Shown in pieces: positions 31,023 through 39,941 of a DNA stretch of 64,000 bases. The stretch's first letter is position 1. Each line of letters opens with the position of its first letter. Under the pieces are notes generated by a model. That model had not been told where the DNA came from, ran no database searches, and saw nothing but the letters and a program-made list of their open reading frames with translations. The stretch comes from VAZQ01 sp963841105 (GTDB lineage Bacteria > Pseudomonadota > Alphaproteobacteria > Rhizobiales > Xanthobacteraceae): NCBI GenBank assembly GCA_963841105.1, contig CAWJCB010000008.1, forward strand, positions 310,001-374,000, written 5' to 3'. Both the position numbers and the translations under genes were made by a program.

Positions 31023-31640
31023 ATGCAATTTCATCTGACCTACGAGGGGTTGTTGCTTGGAAGTAGCCGAGATAATACGCGCCCAGATCATAAGCATGAA
31101 ATCCGAAGGGTGTTCCACCGACAGTTAAGGAGGCTCTGGGAAGGACACCCTTGGCTTAATCAGGTCAAACACGGCGTTTATGTTGGGTTCGAACACATTT
31201 CCCCCGATACCCCTCTTCGTGAGGGTCTGGCGCAGCGATTCACACGCGGTAACTATCGATATGTCCCGCTAGTAAGAGACACAGAGGCGCTTATTTGCTC
31301 GTTAGATATACTATTTTTGCGCGCCGATGTTCCTGGCGGTCTCATTCAATCGGCTGATTTAGACAGTCGGCTCAAAACGCTTTTTGATGCGCTTAAAATG
31401 CCGTCAGATAATGCCCAGCTTGGTAAATATCAGTCTCCCCAAGAAGACGAAGACCCATTTTATTGTCTATTGGAAGATGACAAACTCATTACGCACGTAT
31501 CAGTAGAAACCGATATGCTCCTTGAGCCCACTCGTTCGGAGCTTGGAAAAAATTATACCAAAAACGATGCACGGCTCGTCATTGACGTCCGTGTTCGCCC
31601 ATATCTTGTTACCAATATGAATATTGGCTTTGGATCTTAG
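31023..31640 (+). CDS. RusA-like protein (205 aa)
   Basis: Hypothetical protein whose central block DLDSRLKTLFDALKMP followed by LEDDKLITHVSVETD resembles the catalytic core of RusA-type Holliday junction resolvases (D-x-D-N, K, D-A-L, D-D). The N terminus MQFHLTYEGLLLGSS and the YVPLVRDTEALICSLDILF strand fit a beta-alpha fold. The usual DN is DS here, so activity is uncertain. The gene is visibly more A/T-rich than its surroundings, a sign of recent transfer. It stands alone; Ku lies 600 bases downstream. Confidence 0.55.
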   Translation: MQFHLTYEGLLLGSSRDNTRPDHKHEIRRVFHRQLRRLWEGHPWLNQVKHGVYVGFEHISPDTPLREGLAQRFTRGNYRYVPLVRDTEALICSLDILFLRADVPGGLIQSADLDSRLKTLFDALKMPSDNAQLGKYQSPQEDEDPFYCLLEDDKLITHVSVETDMLLEPTRSELGKNYTKNDARLVIDVRVRPYLVTNMNIGFGS

Positions 31641-31706
31641 GGCGGCCTCGAAGTGGGTCGTTAGGTGGCACGATTGTGAGAATGTTGGCAACCACGACGC
31701 ACTCGA

Positions 31707-32000
31707 CTACCGCAGCTTACTGTCCTGATCACCGCCATTGTTTGCAATGAAGTCCGGTGGATCGTCCTCAATCTTGCTGCCGCGGACAGGCTGCGAGCGG
31801 CGAAAAACGACCCGAGGGTCCGTGCTCGCCTTAGCGCAGTGGGGATCGGGAGGACAGGCTCGGCTATCGTGGGAGGACATGGCCAGAGGGCGCAGGGGCA
31901 CGGCGATTGCGCAGCCGGCAAGCACGGCTAGAGCTGCCGACGCGGCCGCAAGGTTCATGATGTACCGATTTGCAAATGCTTCGACCTCTGGGTGCAGCAT
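31707..32000 (-). CDS. Small membrane-anchored hypothetical protein (97 aa)
   Basis: A short cytoplasmic N terminus precedes one hydrophobic segment (LAAASAALAVLAGCAIAVPL, residues about 16-35), then a polar tail with two cysteines. An internal ATG at residue 15 would instead make it a lipoprotein-like precursor with LAGC as lipobox. No family recognised; coding status is moderately supported by the clear topology. Confidence 0.4.
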   Translation of the reverse strand: MLHPEVEAFANRYIMNLAAASAALAVLAGCAIAVPLRPLAMSSHDSRACPPDPHCAKASTDPRVVFRRSQPVRGSKIEDDPPDFIANNGGDQDSKLR

Positions 32001-32250
32001 GGCGATATTCTTTCAATAGCGTTCGCCGCAGTATCGTCGATGATGCTCTAATCGCTCGTTAAGGCGTTCGTTCAATTGCGGTTCGACTCCCTTTCTCGAT
32101 GGACTTTTGGTCACGGAACTCCGGACTGACTAATCGTTCATTTCAGTCATCTATAAATTTTGGTCGAACAGAACGAAAACGGCCGGTTGCCCAAAGAACT
32201 CGCCTGCCCAGATTCCCTGTACAATAGCCGTTTTGTATGTGGAGTTCGTC

Positions 32251-33129
32251 ATGGCGCCGCGTGCCTACTGGAAGGGTTATCTCAAGCTCTCTCTTGTTTC
32301 ATGCCCGATCGCTCTGTTTCCGGCTAGTTCGGAACGCGAAAAGATCAGCTTTCACCAACTCAACAAAGAGACTGGGCATCGCATCAAGTACAAAAAAGTG
32401 GATGCTGACACCGGTAATGAGGTCGAGTCCGCCGATATCATCAAGGGCTACGAGGTCGGCAAGGGCGAATACATCGAGCTTACTCCCGAAGAGCTCGAAG
32501 CAGTTGCAATCGAGAGCAAGCGCATAATCGACATCGATGAATTTGTGCCCAAAGATGAGATAGACGAACTCTACCTGAATAGCCCCTACTACATTGTGCC
32601 GGATGGAGAGGTTGGGCAGCAGGCGTTCGCCGTCATTCGCGAAGCAATACGCAAGGAGGGCATGGTAGCTATTGCGAAGATCGTCTTCACATCACGGGAA
32701 CACATCATCGCTCTGGAAGCGCGCGATAAAGGCCTTCTCGGGATCACGCTGCGATATCCGTACGAGGTCCGCAAGGCGGACGACTATTTTGGCGACATCC
32801 CCGATGAAAATATCCCCAAAGACATGCTGGAGCTCGCCTCGCATATCGTGAGCACAAAAGCGGGGCACTTCGATCCAGACAAGTTCGAGGACCGCTACGA
32901 GGACGCGCTCAAGGAGCTACTCAAGAGAAAGCAGGAAGGCAAGCCGATCGTGCGGCCGGAACAGCGCGAACCGACAAACGTAGTGAACCTTATGGAGGCA
33001 CTCCGACGAAGTGTCGAACCGGGCGGCGCGTCTACAGCAACCAAAGCCAAGGAGCGCTCGACTACTCGGCACGGTACATCCGAGAAATCCGAACGTCCAA
33101 AGCGGAAGAAAGCGCGACAGGCTGGCTAG
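32251..33129 (+). CDS. ku: Non-homologous end joining protein Ku (292 aa)
   Basis: Bacterial Ku homodimer subunit, which binds double-strand DNA ends and recruits ligase LigD. It opens MAPRAYWKGYLKLSLVSCPI, continues with ISFHQLNKETGHRIKYKK and has the typical core VPKDEIDELYLNSPYYIVP and ALEARDKGLLGITLRYPYEV. The C-terminal 60 residues are a Lys/Arg-rich tail (RSTTRHGTSEKSERPKRKKA), as in many rhizobial Ku proteins. ATG 32251 fits the family start; six in-frame codons upstream add nothing. No ligD is in the window. It overlaps the end of the convergent gene by 4 bases. Confidence 0.95.
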   Translation: MAPRAYWKGYLKLSLVSCPIALFPASSEREKISFHQLNKETGHRIKYKKVDADTGNEVESADIIKGYEVGKGEYIELTPEELEAVAIESKRIIDIDEFVPKDEIDELYLNSPYYIVPDGEVGQQAFAVIREAIRKEGMVAIAKIVFTSREHIIALEARDKGLLGITLRYPYEVRKADDYFGDIPDENIPKDMLELASHIVSTKAGHFDPDKFEDRYEDALKELLKRKQEGKPIVRPEQREPTNVVNLMEALRRSVEPGGASTATKAKERSTTRHGTSEKSERPKRKKARQAG

Positions 33130-33473
33130 GAAAGTCCGCCTTGGATCACGCGCAGCGTGGGCCGCGATCTTGGCGGCGTAGGTTCGCGTCCGGCAATTTC
33201 AACGTTCAACAAGTCAACAGCTCTCTTGAGTTCGCCCACCATCAATTCAGGACTGATGCTCGCCATGGCGATGCGGTGGCACTGATCCGCGGCGGCAATG
33301 AGGGTGCGACGTTCGGCTGTGTCCGGGACGGTAGTCTTTTGCAATTCATGCCGTAAAGCCTCGTAAAACTCGGACGCCAGCAGCTGGCATTTGAGAAGCG
33401 CAGCGCCTCCGGCAACGTTGCTCGATACCGAGGCAAGCGCCTGGTTTCCCAGCTCGATCAAGTCTGATGACAC
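33126..33473 (-). CDS. Hypothetical protein (115 aa)
   Basis: Helical protein starting at GTG (MSSDLIELGNQALASVSSNV), with SEFYEALRHELQKTTVPD and ATP-binding-like features absent. No known domain recognised. It is convergent with ku, stop codons overlapping. Composition is natural and the frame is long for its position, so it is probably real. Confidence 0.5.
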   Translation of the reverse strand: MSSDLIELGNQALASVSSNVAGGAALLKCQLLASEFYEALRHELQKTTVPDTAERRTLIAAADQCHRIAMASISPELMVGELKRAVDLLNVEIAGREPTPPRSRPTLRVIQGGLS

Positions 33474-33844
33474 GATTAGGCCTCGCGGTGCCGTCAGTGG
33501 TTAGCTTTCGTATCTGATTCGCTGGTCTATTGGCGATCCTTTGTGTACGGAATCGAGGAGAAGCTGGGGGCATTGGTCGCTTTTGCTTTCCTCGCGCTAG
33601 CATCCGTCGGCGAACGTGGTAGCATCCAACGAAAGGGCGACATGACCCCGCGCATCCCCCGAGACGGTTTTACCTGGTCGAGCGTCGTCTATAACACGAT
33701 GCCGCCGCGCGACCCGACAACGATGATGATGATGATGACGAGGAGGATGAGGACGCCGAGGAGGACGAGAACCTTGAGCCGGCGGTCATCAGAGAACCAG
33801 ACCAAGACGAATAGGCCGCCTCCGTTTCCTCCGCAGACCCATCC
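33474..33844. other. Intergenic with acidic low-complexity remnant
   Basis: Contains a tandem ATG/GAT-type run at about 33720-33770. In one frame this encodes an Asp/Glu-rich tail ending EPAVIREPDQDE, resembling the acidic C terminus of a small rhizobial protein, but the frame has an in-frame stop just upstream and no start, so it looks like a remnant. Confidence 0.35.
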
Positions 33845-34204
33845 ATGGCACATGGAAAGCACGTGCCTAAAGTCGAGGAGCGCAAACGCTCGGCGCTTAG
33901 CATAGTACGAACGCGCCGCGCGCAGCAAAGGCACACAAATGTCCAGCTCCTGGTTGATGACGGCGATCGAGGGGTGCAACTCGGCCTTGATGCGCAACAA
34001 GTTATCGCACTCAGGCTGATGAAAATCGCTGCCGGTGGGACCGCAGCTCGTACCGAAATAGCCCGAATGACGAGTGAGAAGGTTGCTGCCGCCACGGAAG
34101 CGATAGCGATTTTGACAATGGGCGGCTCTGCCCGAAAAGTCGTTCGCCGCTACCGGACGCACGTAAGAGCAAACATGCGACGATTGTCGAGATCGGCGCG
34201 GTAA
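33845..34204 (+). CDS. Hypothetical protein (119 aa)
   Basis: Basic, helical product: IVRTRRAQQRHTNVQLLVDD, LGLDAQQVIALRLMKIAAGG, then EKVAAATEAIAILTMG and an Arg-rich end (KVVRRYRTHVRANMRRLSR). Resembles short conserved proteins of rhizobia but I cannot name a family. A hydrophobic frame on the other strand overlaps it; the plus-strand reading has the more natural composition. Confidence 0.4.
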   Translation: MAHGKHVPKVEERKRSALSIVRTRRAQQRHTNVQLLVDDGDRGVQLGLDAQQVIALRLMKIAAGGTAARTEIARMTSEKVAAATEAIAILTMGGSARKVVRRYRTHVRANMRRLSRSAR

Positions 34205-34361
34205 ACATGAGCCTTGTGGCGAGGCTCCCAGTGTCAGACTATCGCTCGACGGCTTTTTTCGAACATCGCGGACTGACCACTTGTTGGAGCTTTATTGTTT
34301 GATGTGGTCAGCGCACTGGCGTAGTGCACAAAGGCGAGCAACCCTTGTGTTGAACGACGAC

Positions 34362-36287
34362 TCAGGGGTCCAGCGTCCTGCCCAGTCGAAAGCCGACGTA
34401 GGCATGCCGGTTGTCGGCGCGAGTCCAGTCGCGCCTCGCCGAGCGCAGGCCGCTCGGGGGGACCCACCAAGCGCCGCCGCGGACTACACGAACGCTACAA
34501 TCAGGGGATGTCCTAGCCGAGCCATCCGAGGGTGCGCCCGCGTAATTGGCGTGCCAGCAATCCTCAAGCCACTGGAACGCATTGCCGTGCATGTCGTGCA
34601 ATGCGAACGCGTTCGGTAAAAGGCTTCCGACCGGAGAGGTATATGCATAGCCGTCGGTGCAGCGCGCGACAGTCCAGTCCTTTGCTTCGGAGATCGTGCC
34701 CTTTGCGGTTTGATCCGCACCGTTCACATACCGGCACGATTCCTTCTCGTCGTCGCCGAAAGAATATCTGGTCGTGCTCCCGGCGCGCGCGGCGTATTCC
34801 CATTCCGCCTCGGTCAATAGACGGTAGCTCCTGCCCGTTTTTCGCGACAGCCAGGCCGCATAGGCTTTAGCATCATTCCAGCTCAGGCAAACTGCTGGAT
34901 GCGCGGCGGTTTGCGCAAAACCGGGATCGCGCCAGGAGCGTCCCTGTTTTTCCTCCATCTTATTGCCCCCTTCGAAAACAAGGCACTTGGTTCCTGCGTC
35001 ATAGCCCGTCTCCGCCGCGAAGGCTGCAAACTGATCGACCGTCACGTGAAATTTTCCGACTGCGAACGCTTTGGCGAACTTCACCGAATGCTGCGGTCCT
35101 TCATTGGTGGAACGCGCCGCCTCACTCGCGCGCGATCCCATGGTGAAGCTGCCCGCCGGCACCACGACCATCTCGGGGCAGGTATCGCATTCCTTGAATA
35201 CGTCTTTCGGCTCCAGCGTGCGCTCCGCCTCTGTTGACAAAGGCCTCACGCCCTCCGGCGCAACGCCCACTGCCGGCGCCACGGGGGGCGGCGGCGCAGC
35301 CGGCTGAACGGGAGGAACATCGGCCGCCACGTCCTTGCTTTTCAGTTCCTCGATCCGTGCGCGAGCGAGCCCCGCGGCCGCGCAATCGGGAAATCGCGCA
35401 AGATGGTCCTCAAACGCCGGAAGGTTATCGATCGCCTCCGCGCTTCGCCAATGATCGGCGGAGCCAGCACACGGATCAACTGACTGTGCAACTGGCGAGC
35501 TTGCCGAAGGGTTGGAATCAGAAGCTGCCGCCACGACTTCCCCAAATCGGAACACATCGACCAGGGAGGAGGACACCGAGGGAACCTGCGCGTTGTTGGT
35601 TGCGTGAGATACGGCAACGCGCACGCGATTGAAAACCTGCTCTGCGGTCAAATCCGGGACGCGCAGCCCCTTGATCATCTCGCTGACGAACACGCTGTTC
35701 GCTTGGCTGCTATCGCTGATCAGCTTGCCGGGCGCGGTGGAGTACATCGCCAGGGTCCCTTCCGGGGTATCGATCGCGTGCAGGCCGGTTGCCGTGGTGC
35801 GAAAGCGCCGCTCGAACGGATTAAGGCGGGCGGCATCAATGATCACGATCTTCACCCTTGCGCCTCTGCGCTTCATCGCGGCAAGCAGACTATCGATGCT
35901 CACTCCTTCCCTGCGCACGTCGGCCTCTCTCCAGATCTCGGCGTTGATCGGAATGAGAAAGGTCTGTCGCTCGACCTGGATGCCGTAACCGCTGTAATAG
36001 AGCAGCGCAGTCGTGCCATCGCCGATCTTTCCGAGAAAGGCATCGATCCCGTCCTGCATCTCCTGCTTGCCGACATTTTCCTTGACGTTGACTTTGAAGT
36101 CGTGGCGGACAAACTCGGCGGCGAGGGCGCGAACGTCGCTTATGGTTGTCGAGAGAGGCGAGGTGGCATCGGGATAATTGGCGTTGCCAATGACGAGCGC
36201 CACGCGCGCGGGCTGTTGCTGCGACCATGCCGAGACGGTCAGCATTGCGGTGCCAACGATCATGCAAAGCCAGAGCAGCAACTTCAT
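34362..36287 (-). CDS. Secreted pseudo-caspase fused to a formylglycine-enzyme-like domain
   Basis: 641 aa. Signal peptide (MKLLLWLCMIVGTAMLTVSA), then a caspase (peptidase C14) domain to about residue 255: RVALVIGNANYPD and LLYYSGYGIQVERQTFLIP. The catalytic His of YYSGHG is Tyr, and the catalytic Cys of DAC is Ala in VIIDAARLNPFERR, so it should be inactive as a protease. A Pro-rich linker (QPAAPPPPVAPAV) leads to a C-terminal FGE/SUMF-like domain from residue about 365 (MVVVPAGSFTMGSRASEA, LTEAEWEYAARAG, VRGGAWWVPPSGLRSARR). Start supported by GGAGG about 7 bases upstream. Family members with SGYGIQ are common in Bradyrhizobium; their role is unknown, perhaps a binding or scaffold protein. 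Confidence 0.9.
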   Translation of the reverse strand: MKLLLWLCMIVGTAMLTVSAWSQQQPARVALVIGNANYPDATSPLSTTISDVRALAAEFVRHDFKVNVKENVGKQEMQDGIDAFLGKIGDGTTALLYYSGYGIQVERQTFLIPINAEIWREADVRREGVSIDSLLAAMKRRGARVKIVIIDAARLNPFERRFRTTATGLHAIDTPEGTLAMYSTAPGKLISDSSQANSVFVSEMIKGLRVPDLTAEQVFNRVRVAVSHATNNAQVPSVSSSLVDVFRFGEVVAAASDSNPSASSPVAQSVDPCAGSADHWRSAEAIDNLPAFEDHLARFPDCAAAGLARARIEELKSKDVAADVPPVQPAAPPPPVAPAVGVAPEGVRPLSTEAERTLEPKDVFKECDTCPEMVVVPAGSFTMGSRASEAARSTNEGPQHSVKFAKAFAVGKFHVTVDQFAAFAAETGYDAGTKCLVFEGGNKMEEKQGRSWRDPGFAQTAAHPAVCLSWNDAKAYAAWLSRKTGRSYRLLTEAEWEYAARAGSTTRYSFGDDEKESCRYVNGADQTAKGTISEAKDWTVARCTDGYAYTSPVGSLLPNAFALHDMHGNAFQWLEDCWHANYAGAPSDGSARTSPDCSVRVVRGGAWWVPPSGLRSARRDWTRADNRHAYVGFRLGRTLDP

Positions 36288-36587
36288 GCCAATCCTCCAG
36301 CCAGGGCGTTAAACCCCTCCAAGCAAGGCCACTCCAATGCAGAGTCAAAGATATCACATCCGGCACGTCGGCGTGCAGCATGTCTAGGTCACCTGCAAGA
36401 GGTACTGACGGAATTGGAATTGGTCCAGGCAGACGGGGAGCTAAAGGCTCTGCAACGCCACGCAATTGCAATAGTCGATCCAGAATCGACGCACATTGAA
36501 ATTCGCGGGTGAGGGGCGGCGAGCGCTCGCAGCCAAGGCGACGTTCCGTTGCGACAGAGCGGAGGCGGATTGGATTTGGAGCTGATC

Positions 36588-36780
36588 CCTTGTTCATGCC
36601 GGGGAGGCACGGAAGAAATGCCCCGATGCAACTACGGCCGCGCCTGCGGAGTGCTCACAGCGGCCGGCAAAGATGTGGGTGCGATTCTGATATCTGAGAG
36701 GGGGCTGGCACGACGGTACGTGCGGTCGGACATCGTGCCTGCAAGAGGGACCTTGGTGCAGTCTGATTCATTAGGCGGCC
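36588..36780 (+). pseudogene. Possible thermonuclease-like remnant
   Basis: A short frame reads EEMPRCNYGRACGVLTAAGK and DVGAILISERGLARRYV, reminiscent of the C-terminal part of small SNase-like (thermonuclease family) proteins, where GKDVGAILISEGLARRYV is typical. There is no N-terminal nuclease core. The match is from memory and weak. Confidence 0.25.
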
Positions 36781-36998
36781 GAGAAGGTTTGAACACACAA
36801 CGTCCCTGTCAAAGCGGCTATGACGCCAATGATCGGCAATGCCACGCCAAGCGCATCCGCAATTCTAGCCATCACCAAGAGGCTTGGGTTTCGCTTGTCT
36901 CGCTCAATTCCACCTATGTAGGTCGAATCTATTTCCGCTTCGAACGCCAACTGTTCTGAGAGAAAGTGCAGCTCGCGGCAAGACCCTTTATCGCCCAC
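36771..36998 (-). CDS. Truncated XRE-family HTH protein (75 aa)
   Basis: Contains the second half of an XRE helix-turn-helix: SEQLAFEAEIDSTYIGGIE then NPSLLVMARIADALGV. The first helix is shortened, with the usual RxLRxARGLSQ segment reduced to CRELHFL. A hydrophobic C-terminal end follows (LPIIGVIAALTGTL). It overlaps the start side of the neighbouring intact XRE gene by 11 bases. Probably a degraded paralogue. Confidence 0.5.
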   Translation of the reverse strand: MGDKGSCRELHFLSEQLAFEAEIDSTYIGGIERDKRNPSLLVMARIADALGVALPIIGVIAALTGTLCVQTFSAA

Positions 36999-37221
36999 GC
37001 AAGCGCCTCTTAGGGGGCAATCTCAGCAATTCGGCTGGTTCCACTCCTAAGACGGCCGCGAGCTTACCGATGATCTCCAGGCCCGGATAGCTCGCGCCAC
37101 GTTCTAGCGTGCTCATGTAGCTACGATTTACGTCCGCCTCATAAGCCAAATCCTCCTGGGACAAGCCCTTAGCATGGCGAAGCCGGCGGAGATTGGCGGC
37201 GAAGACTTGGCGCAAATCCAT
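36988..37221 (-). CDS. XRE-family transcriptional regulator (77 aa)
   Basis: Single-domain Cro/CI-type HTH: FAANLRRLRHAKGLSQEDLA, DVNRSYMSTLERGASYP, GLEIIGKLAAVLGVEPAEL, ending in a basic tail. ATG 37221 chosen; an in-frame ATG four codons upstream exists. It is divergent from the Cys-rich peptide gene (83 bases between starts), a layout in which such regulators commonly control the neighbour. Confidence 0.85.
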   Translation of the reverse strand: MDLRQVFAANLRRLRHAKGLSQEDLAYEADVNRSYMSTLERGASYPGLEIIGKLAAVLGVEPAELLRLPPKRRLRGR

Positions 37222-37303
37222 GCGCCAAGCCAAGTCGCTTGTTGGCTATTGACCCACCGGTTTAAACCAACAAAATACCTGCTTCCTTTCGGGAGGACTT
37301 GCC

Positions 37304-37537
37304 ATGAAAACCTGGGTTCTGGCTGCAATTCTCTTGAGCTTAGCGGTACTACCGACCTCTGCGGCTTGTTTGGATGCAACTAAAGCCTGCGCCATTCCAC
37401 AAAGGGCTAGCAATTACACGCGAATGGCCCAGCAAAGCACTTGCTGCTGCCGCACACCGGGAGGGGGCCAGTGTTGCGGGCCGTGCTCCGTCAACCAGCC
37501 TCAGGGCTGCATCTGCTGGGGTACCAACGCCCGCTGA
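37304..37537 (+). CDS. Secreted cysteine-rich peptide (77 aa)
   Basis: A clean signal peptide (MKTWVLAAILLSLAVLPTSA, cleavage after Ala 20-21) is followed by a 56-residue mature peptide with ten cysteines, including CCC, CC and the motif CCGPCSVNQPQGCICW. A GGGAGG Shine-Dalgarno lies about 9 bases upstream of the ATG. No family recognised; the pattern suggests a disulfide-rich exported peptide or a metal-binding one. It is divergent from an XRE regulator. Confidence 0.75.
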   Translation: MKTWVLAAILLSLAVLPTSAACLDATKACAIPQRASNYTRMAQQSTCCCRTPGGGQCCGPCSVNQPQGCICWGTNAR

Positions 37538-37588
37538 TCCGACCGATTTTCTGCTGCAATACCGCGGCGCTGGGAATTAGACCCCCCG

Positions 37589-37768
37589 ATGATCGAGCAT
37601 GATGATCGCGGGAGACAGCGGGGCATTATCTGGCGCGATGATCCCGTCGTGTTGGAAATTGCAATGCTGTTTGTTTTTGTTGGAGCTGCGTTAGTTATTT
37701 TTGGATTGAGCGTTTTCGGCTATCAGTGTTTCACTTTTGGCTCCGTTATGGATTTTGGAAGCCAATAG
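37589..37768 (+). CDS. Small single-pass membrane protein (59 aa)
   Basis: A reading frame too short for standard gene finders. It begins MIEHDDRGRQRGIIWRDDP, then one strong hydrophobic segment (LEIAMLFVFVGAALVIFGLS) and a short tail. No obvious ribosome binding site. It lies 51 bases after the Cys-rich peptide gene on the same strand, so it may be a second gene of that unit. Confidence 0.35.
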   Translation: MIEHDDRGRQRGIIWRDDPVVLEIAMLFVFVGAALVIFGLSVFGYQCFTFGSVMDFGSQ

Positions 37769-38519
37769 AATTGTGGGGGGCTTGGGCATGGTTGGGGGAA
37801 ATTGCAGGTCGCGGTGCCATCAACGGCATCCCCCTGCATCATTAACGAGCCTCATGGGCCGTCCAAGCCGATTACAACCGTCGCGCGGGACGCTGCCGGG
37901 GCCATCACGCTCTCTTATCTCATTGAAACCGGTGCGAAATGTTGGCTCGTACTCGCGTTTCCGGATTTCGTAGTCGAGCTTTGGTTCCGCTGTTACTACG
38001 TCGCCTGGTCCTTTCGCGCTCGCCGGGGCTTTTCTCCTAAGACAGTCGCAATGAGGCCCCGCCAACCCGGGTGCTCGCCGGGTCTCATTTAGCTTTCTTC
38101 ATATGCTTATGGGCAGAGGAAACGGGGGTCGACTCCACCTGACGGGATTTCCATAAGCATCGAAAACAACCGGCCGACGTGCCCAGTAGCCGCCGGGGCA
38201 TCCGACGGGCGCCCCAACCACATACCGCACCGCTGGTTCGCGTGCCATCACTGACTTGAAGCGTTCGATCCGACCGGGGCATTGAGGCAATAGAACCGAT
38301 TCCACAGAGTGGGGTCAGCACTGCAAATTTTTGAACCTACATGCATATCCGGTGCAGCACCCAGAGAGCGGAAAGCGTGACTGGCCGTCGCTAGGGTGGA
38401 CAATGATCTTTCATTCTCTCCACTTGATCGAACATCCCATCGATGGCAGTTGATCTTCCGGACCGTGGCCGGTTTCGGACACCTGCTTCATCGAGGTCGC
38501 GGCGGCCGTTATTTCCGGA
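37769..38519. other. Gene-poor stretch
   Basis: No firm gene. On the minus strand near 38099-38305 a frame ends with VVGAPVGCPGGYWARRPVVF, which resembles the tail of small secreted proteins of rhizobia; it may be a remnant. Confidence 0.35.
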
Positions 38520-39941
38520 TTATTTCCAGGCGCCGAAGCCGGCCGACACGGTCGGCGCGGCCCCATTTAGGAGATTCGTCGTGCTGGCGGGTGCAGCCTC
38601 CGGCTCGGCGCTCGTTGTCCGATGGGTCGGCGAAAGTTGCGGCTTGGCCGTGGCAAGCCTTTGGCTATCGGTTCGCTGCGTCTCGGGTCTAGAGTGGGTG
38701 CTACCTGTGACCGCAGTTGGCGCAGGCGACGCTGTCGGCGCCGACTGAGACTTTGCTTGCGGAGATTGCGCCGCTGAGGTTCCGCGCGTCTCCGCATTCT
38801 CGCTCTTGGAACCGAACAGGTTACCGAAAAACGCTCCGATGCTGCCTGAGCTCGGTGCTGCCGAGGCAACTTGCACCGGTGCGGGTCTCGGTTCGGCAAA
38901 AGCGAGGCCGAACACGCTCGCGAGGGTGCCTTCGGGAGATGATGCGGCCGGTGGATGAACGCGGGCCGGGATCGTGCCTGAGACGGTGCGAATGGTGGTG
39001 CCCGGTCCGCCCTGGGATCTCAGCGCCGAAAGGAAAGTAGGGTTCATGCCACCGTCCCCGCCCGTCGTGGCCACGACGGCGGGGACTCCACGGCTGATAA
39101 GCTGCGCGGTCTCCATGTCGTCGCGGCGCTCCTTGTTGCGGACCGCTGATGCGATCTCCTGCGGCACCTTAAAGGCGGGGCACCGGTCGGGTGGGCGGAA
39201 CTTGCCAGAGGATTCCGCATTGAAAACGTACTGCTTGTCGCAAACATCGATCTTCGGCTCTATCCGCGTGACCTCGAAATGGTCGTAGCCTTGTTTGAGC
39301 ATTGTCCAGAAAGCAATGTGCGGGGAGTTGCGATGCTTCGCCATATTGAGCGGAGTCATCCGGAATGGGTAGGCCTGAATTTGGAATGACTTCTGACCGC
39401 CGAAGAAGGATTTACGAGCGAGCGAATATATTTCGGTGATCTGTTCATCCGTCATGGCGTAACAGCCGACCGAGGCACAATCGCCATGGATCATCAGCGA
39501 TGCGCCTGATCGTTCATTTGCCCGATCATAGGCATTTGGGAACCCGGTATTGATGGCAAGATGGTAGTGGGACTTTGGATTCATCATGTTGGGAGTGACG
39601 GTGTAGAAGCCTTCCGGCGCTTGCCGGTCGCCTTCTTGCATCTTTGGCCCCAAGTCGCCGGACCAGCGACAGATAGGGTAGGTCCGCAGCAGCGCGAAGC
39701 GCCCGGTCTTGTCTACTTTCCAGACTTCTAGTTCCGACTCTTCCTTGAATATTCGAACCAGGATTGGCGATTCCTTCGCCATGTTGCGGCTCTCAAGATC
39801 GGCAAACATACGCTCGGAGAGGGGCTGCATGTGACGGCCGCTAATACTAAGGATACCATCCATGTCGCAGCCAGTAACCGCAACGGCGGTCACAATCGCA
39901 GCGGACGCCAGAAGCAAGCGCAACAATGGCTTACGAATCAA
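38520..39941 (-). CDS. L,D-transpeptidase (YafK/YkuD-like) lipoprotein
   Basis: About 473 aa. A TTG start at 39941 is preferred because GGAGGG lies about 8 bases upstream and a lipoprotein signal follows at once (IRKPLLRLLLASAAI..., lipobox VTGC). The catalytic region has the YkuD signature SLMIHGDCASVGCYAMTDEQ (His and Cys residues of the HGxxxSxGC type) at about residue 165-185, so it is a murein crosslinking or remodelling enzyme of the YafK/DpaA-like branch. From residue about 320 the protein is a long Ala/Pro/Ser/Thr-rich tail, probably a wall-spanning spacer. Stands alone. Confidence 0.85.
   Translation of the reverse strand: MIRKPLLRLLLASAAIVTAVAVTGCDMDGILSISGRHMQPLSERMFADLESRNMAKESPILVRIFKEESELEVWKVDKTGRFALLRTYPICRWSGDLGPKMQEGDRQAPEGFYTVTPNMMNPKSHYHLAINTGFPNAYDRANERSGASLMIHGDCASVGCYAMTDEQITEIYSLARKSFFGGQKSFQIQAYPFRMTPLNMAKHRNSPHIAFWTMLKQGYDHFEVTRIEPKIDVCDKQYVFNAESSGKFRPPDRCPAFKVPQEIASAVRNKERRDDMETAQLISRGVPAVVATTGGDGGMNPTFLSALRSQGGPGTTIRTVSGTIPARVHPPAASSPEGTLASVFGLAFAEPRPAPVQVASAAPSSGSIGAFFGNLFGSKSENAETRGTSAAQSPQAKSQSAPTASPAPTAVTGSTHSRPETQRTDSQRLATAKPQLSPTHRTTSAEPEAAPASTTNLLNGAAPTVSAGFGAWK

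Noticed and set aside
33689..34162. Minus-strand frame with a strongly hydrophobic end
   Set aside because: The hydrophobic Ile/Val run is produced by the ATG/GAT tandem repeat read in reverse; no start signal or family support.
35890..36597. 235-codon minus-strand frame upstream of the caspase-like gene
   Set aside because: It overlaps the caspase-like coding start in another frame and shows no natural composition.
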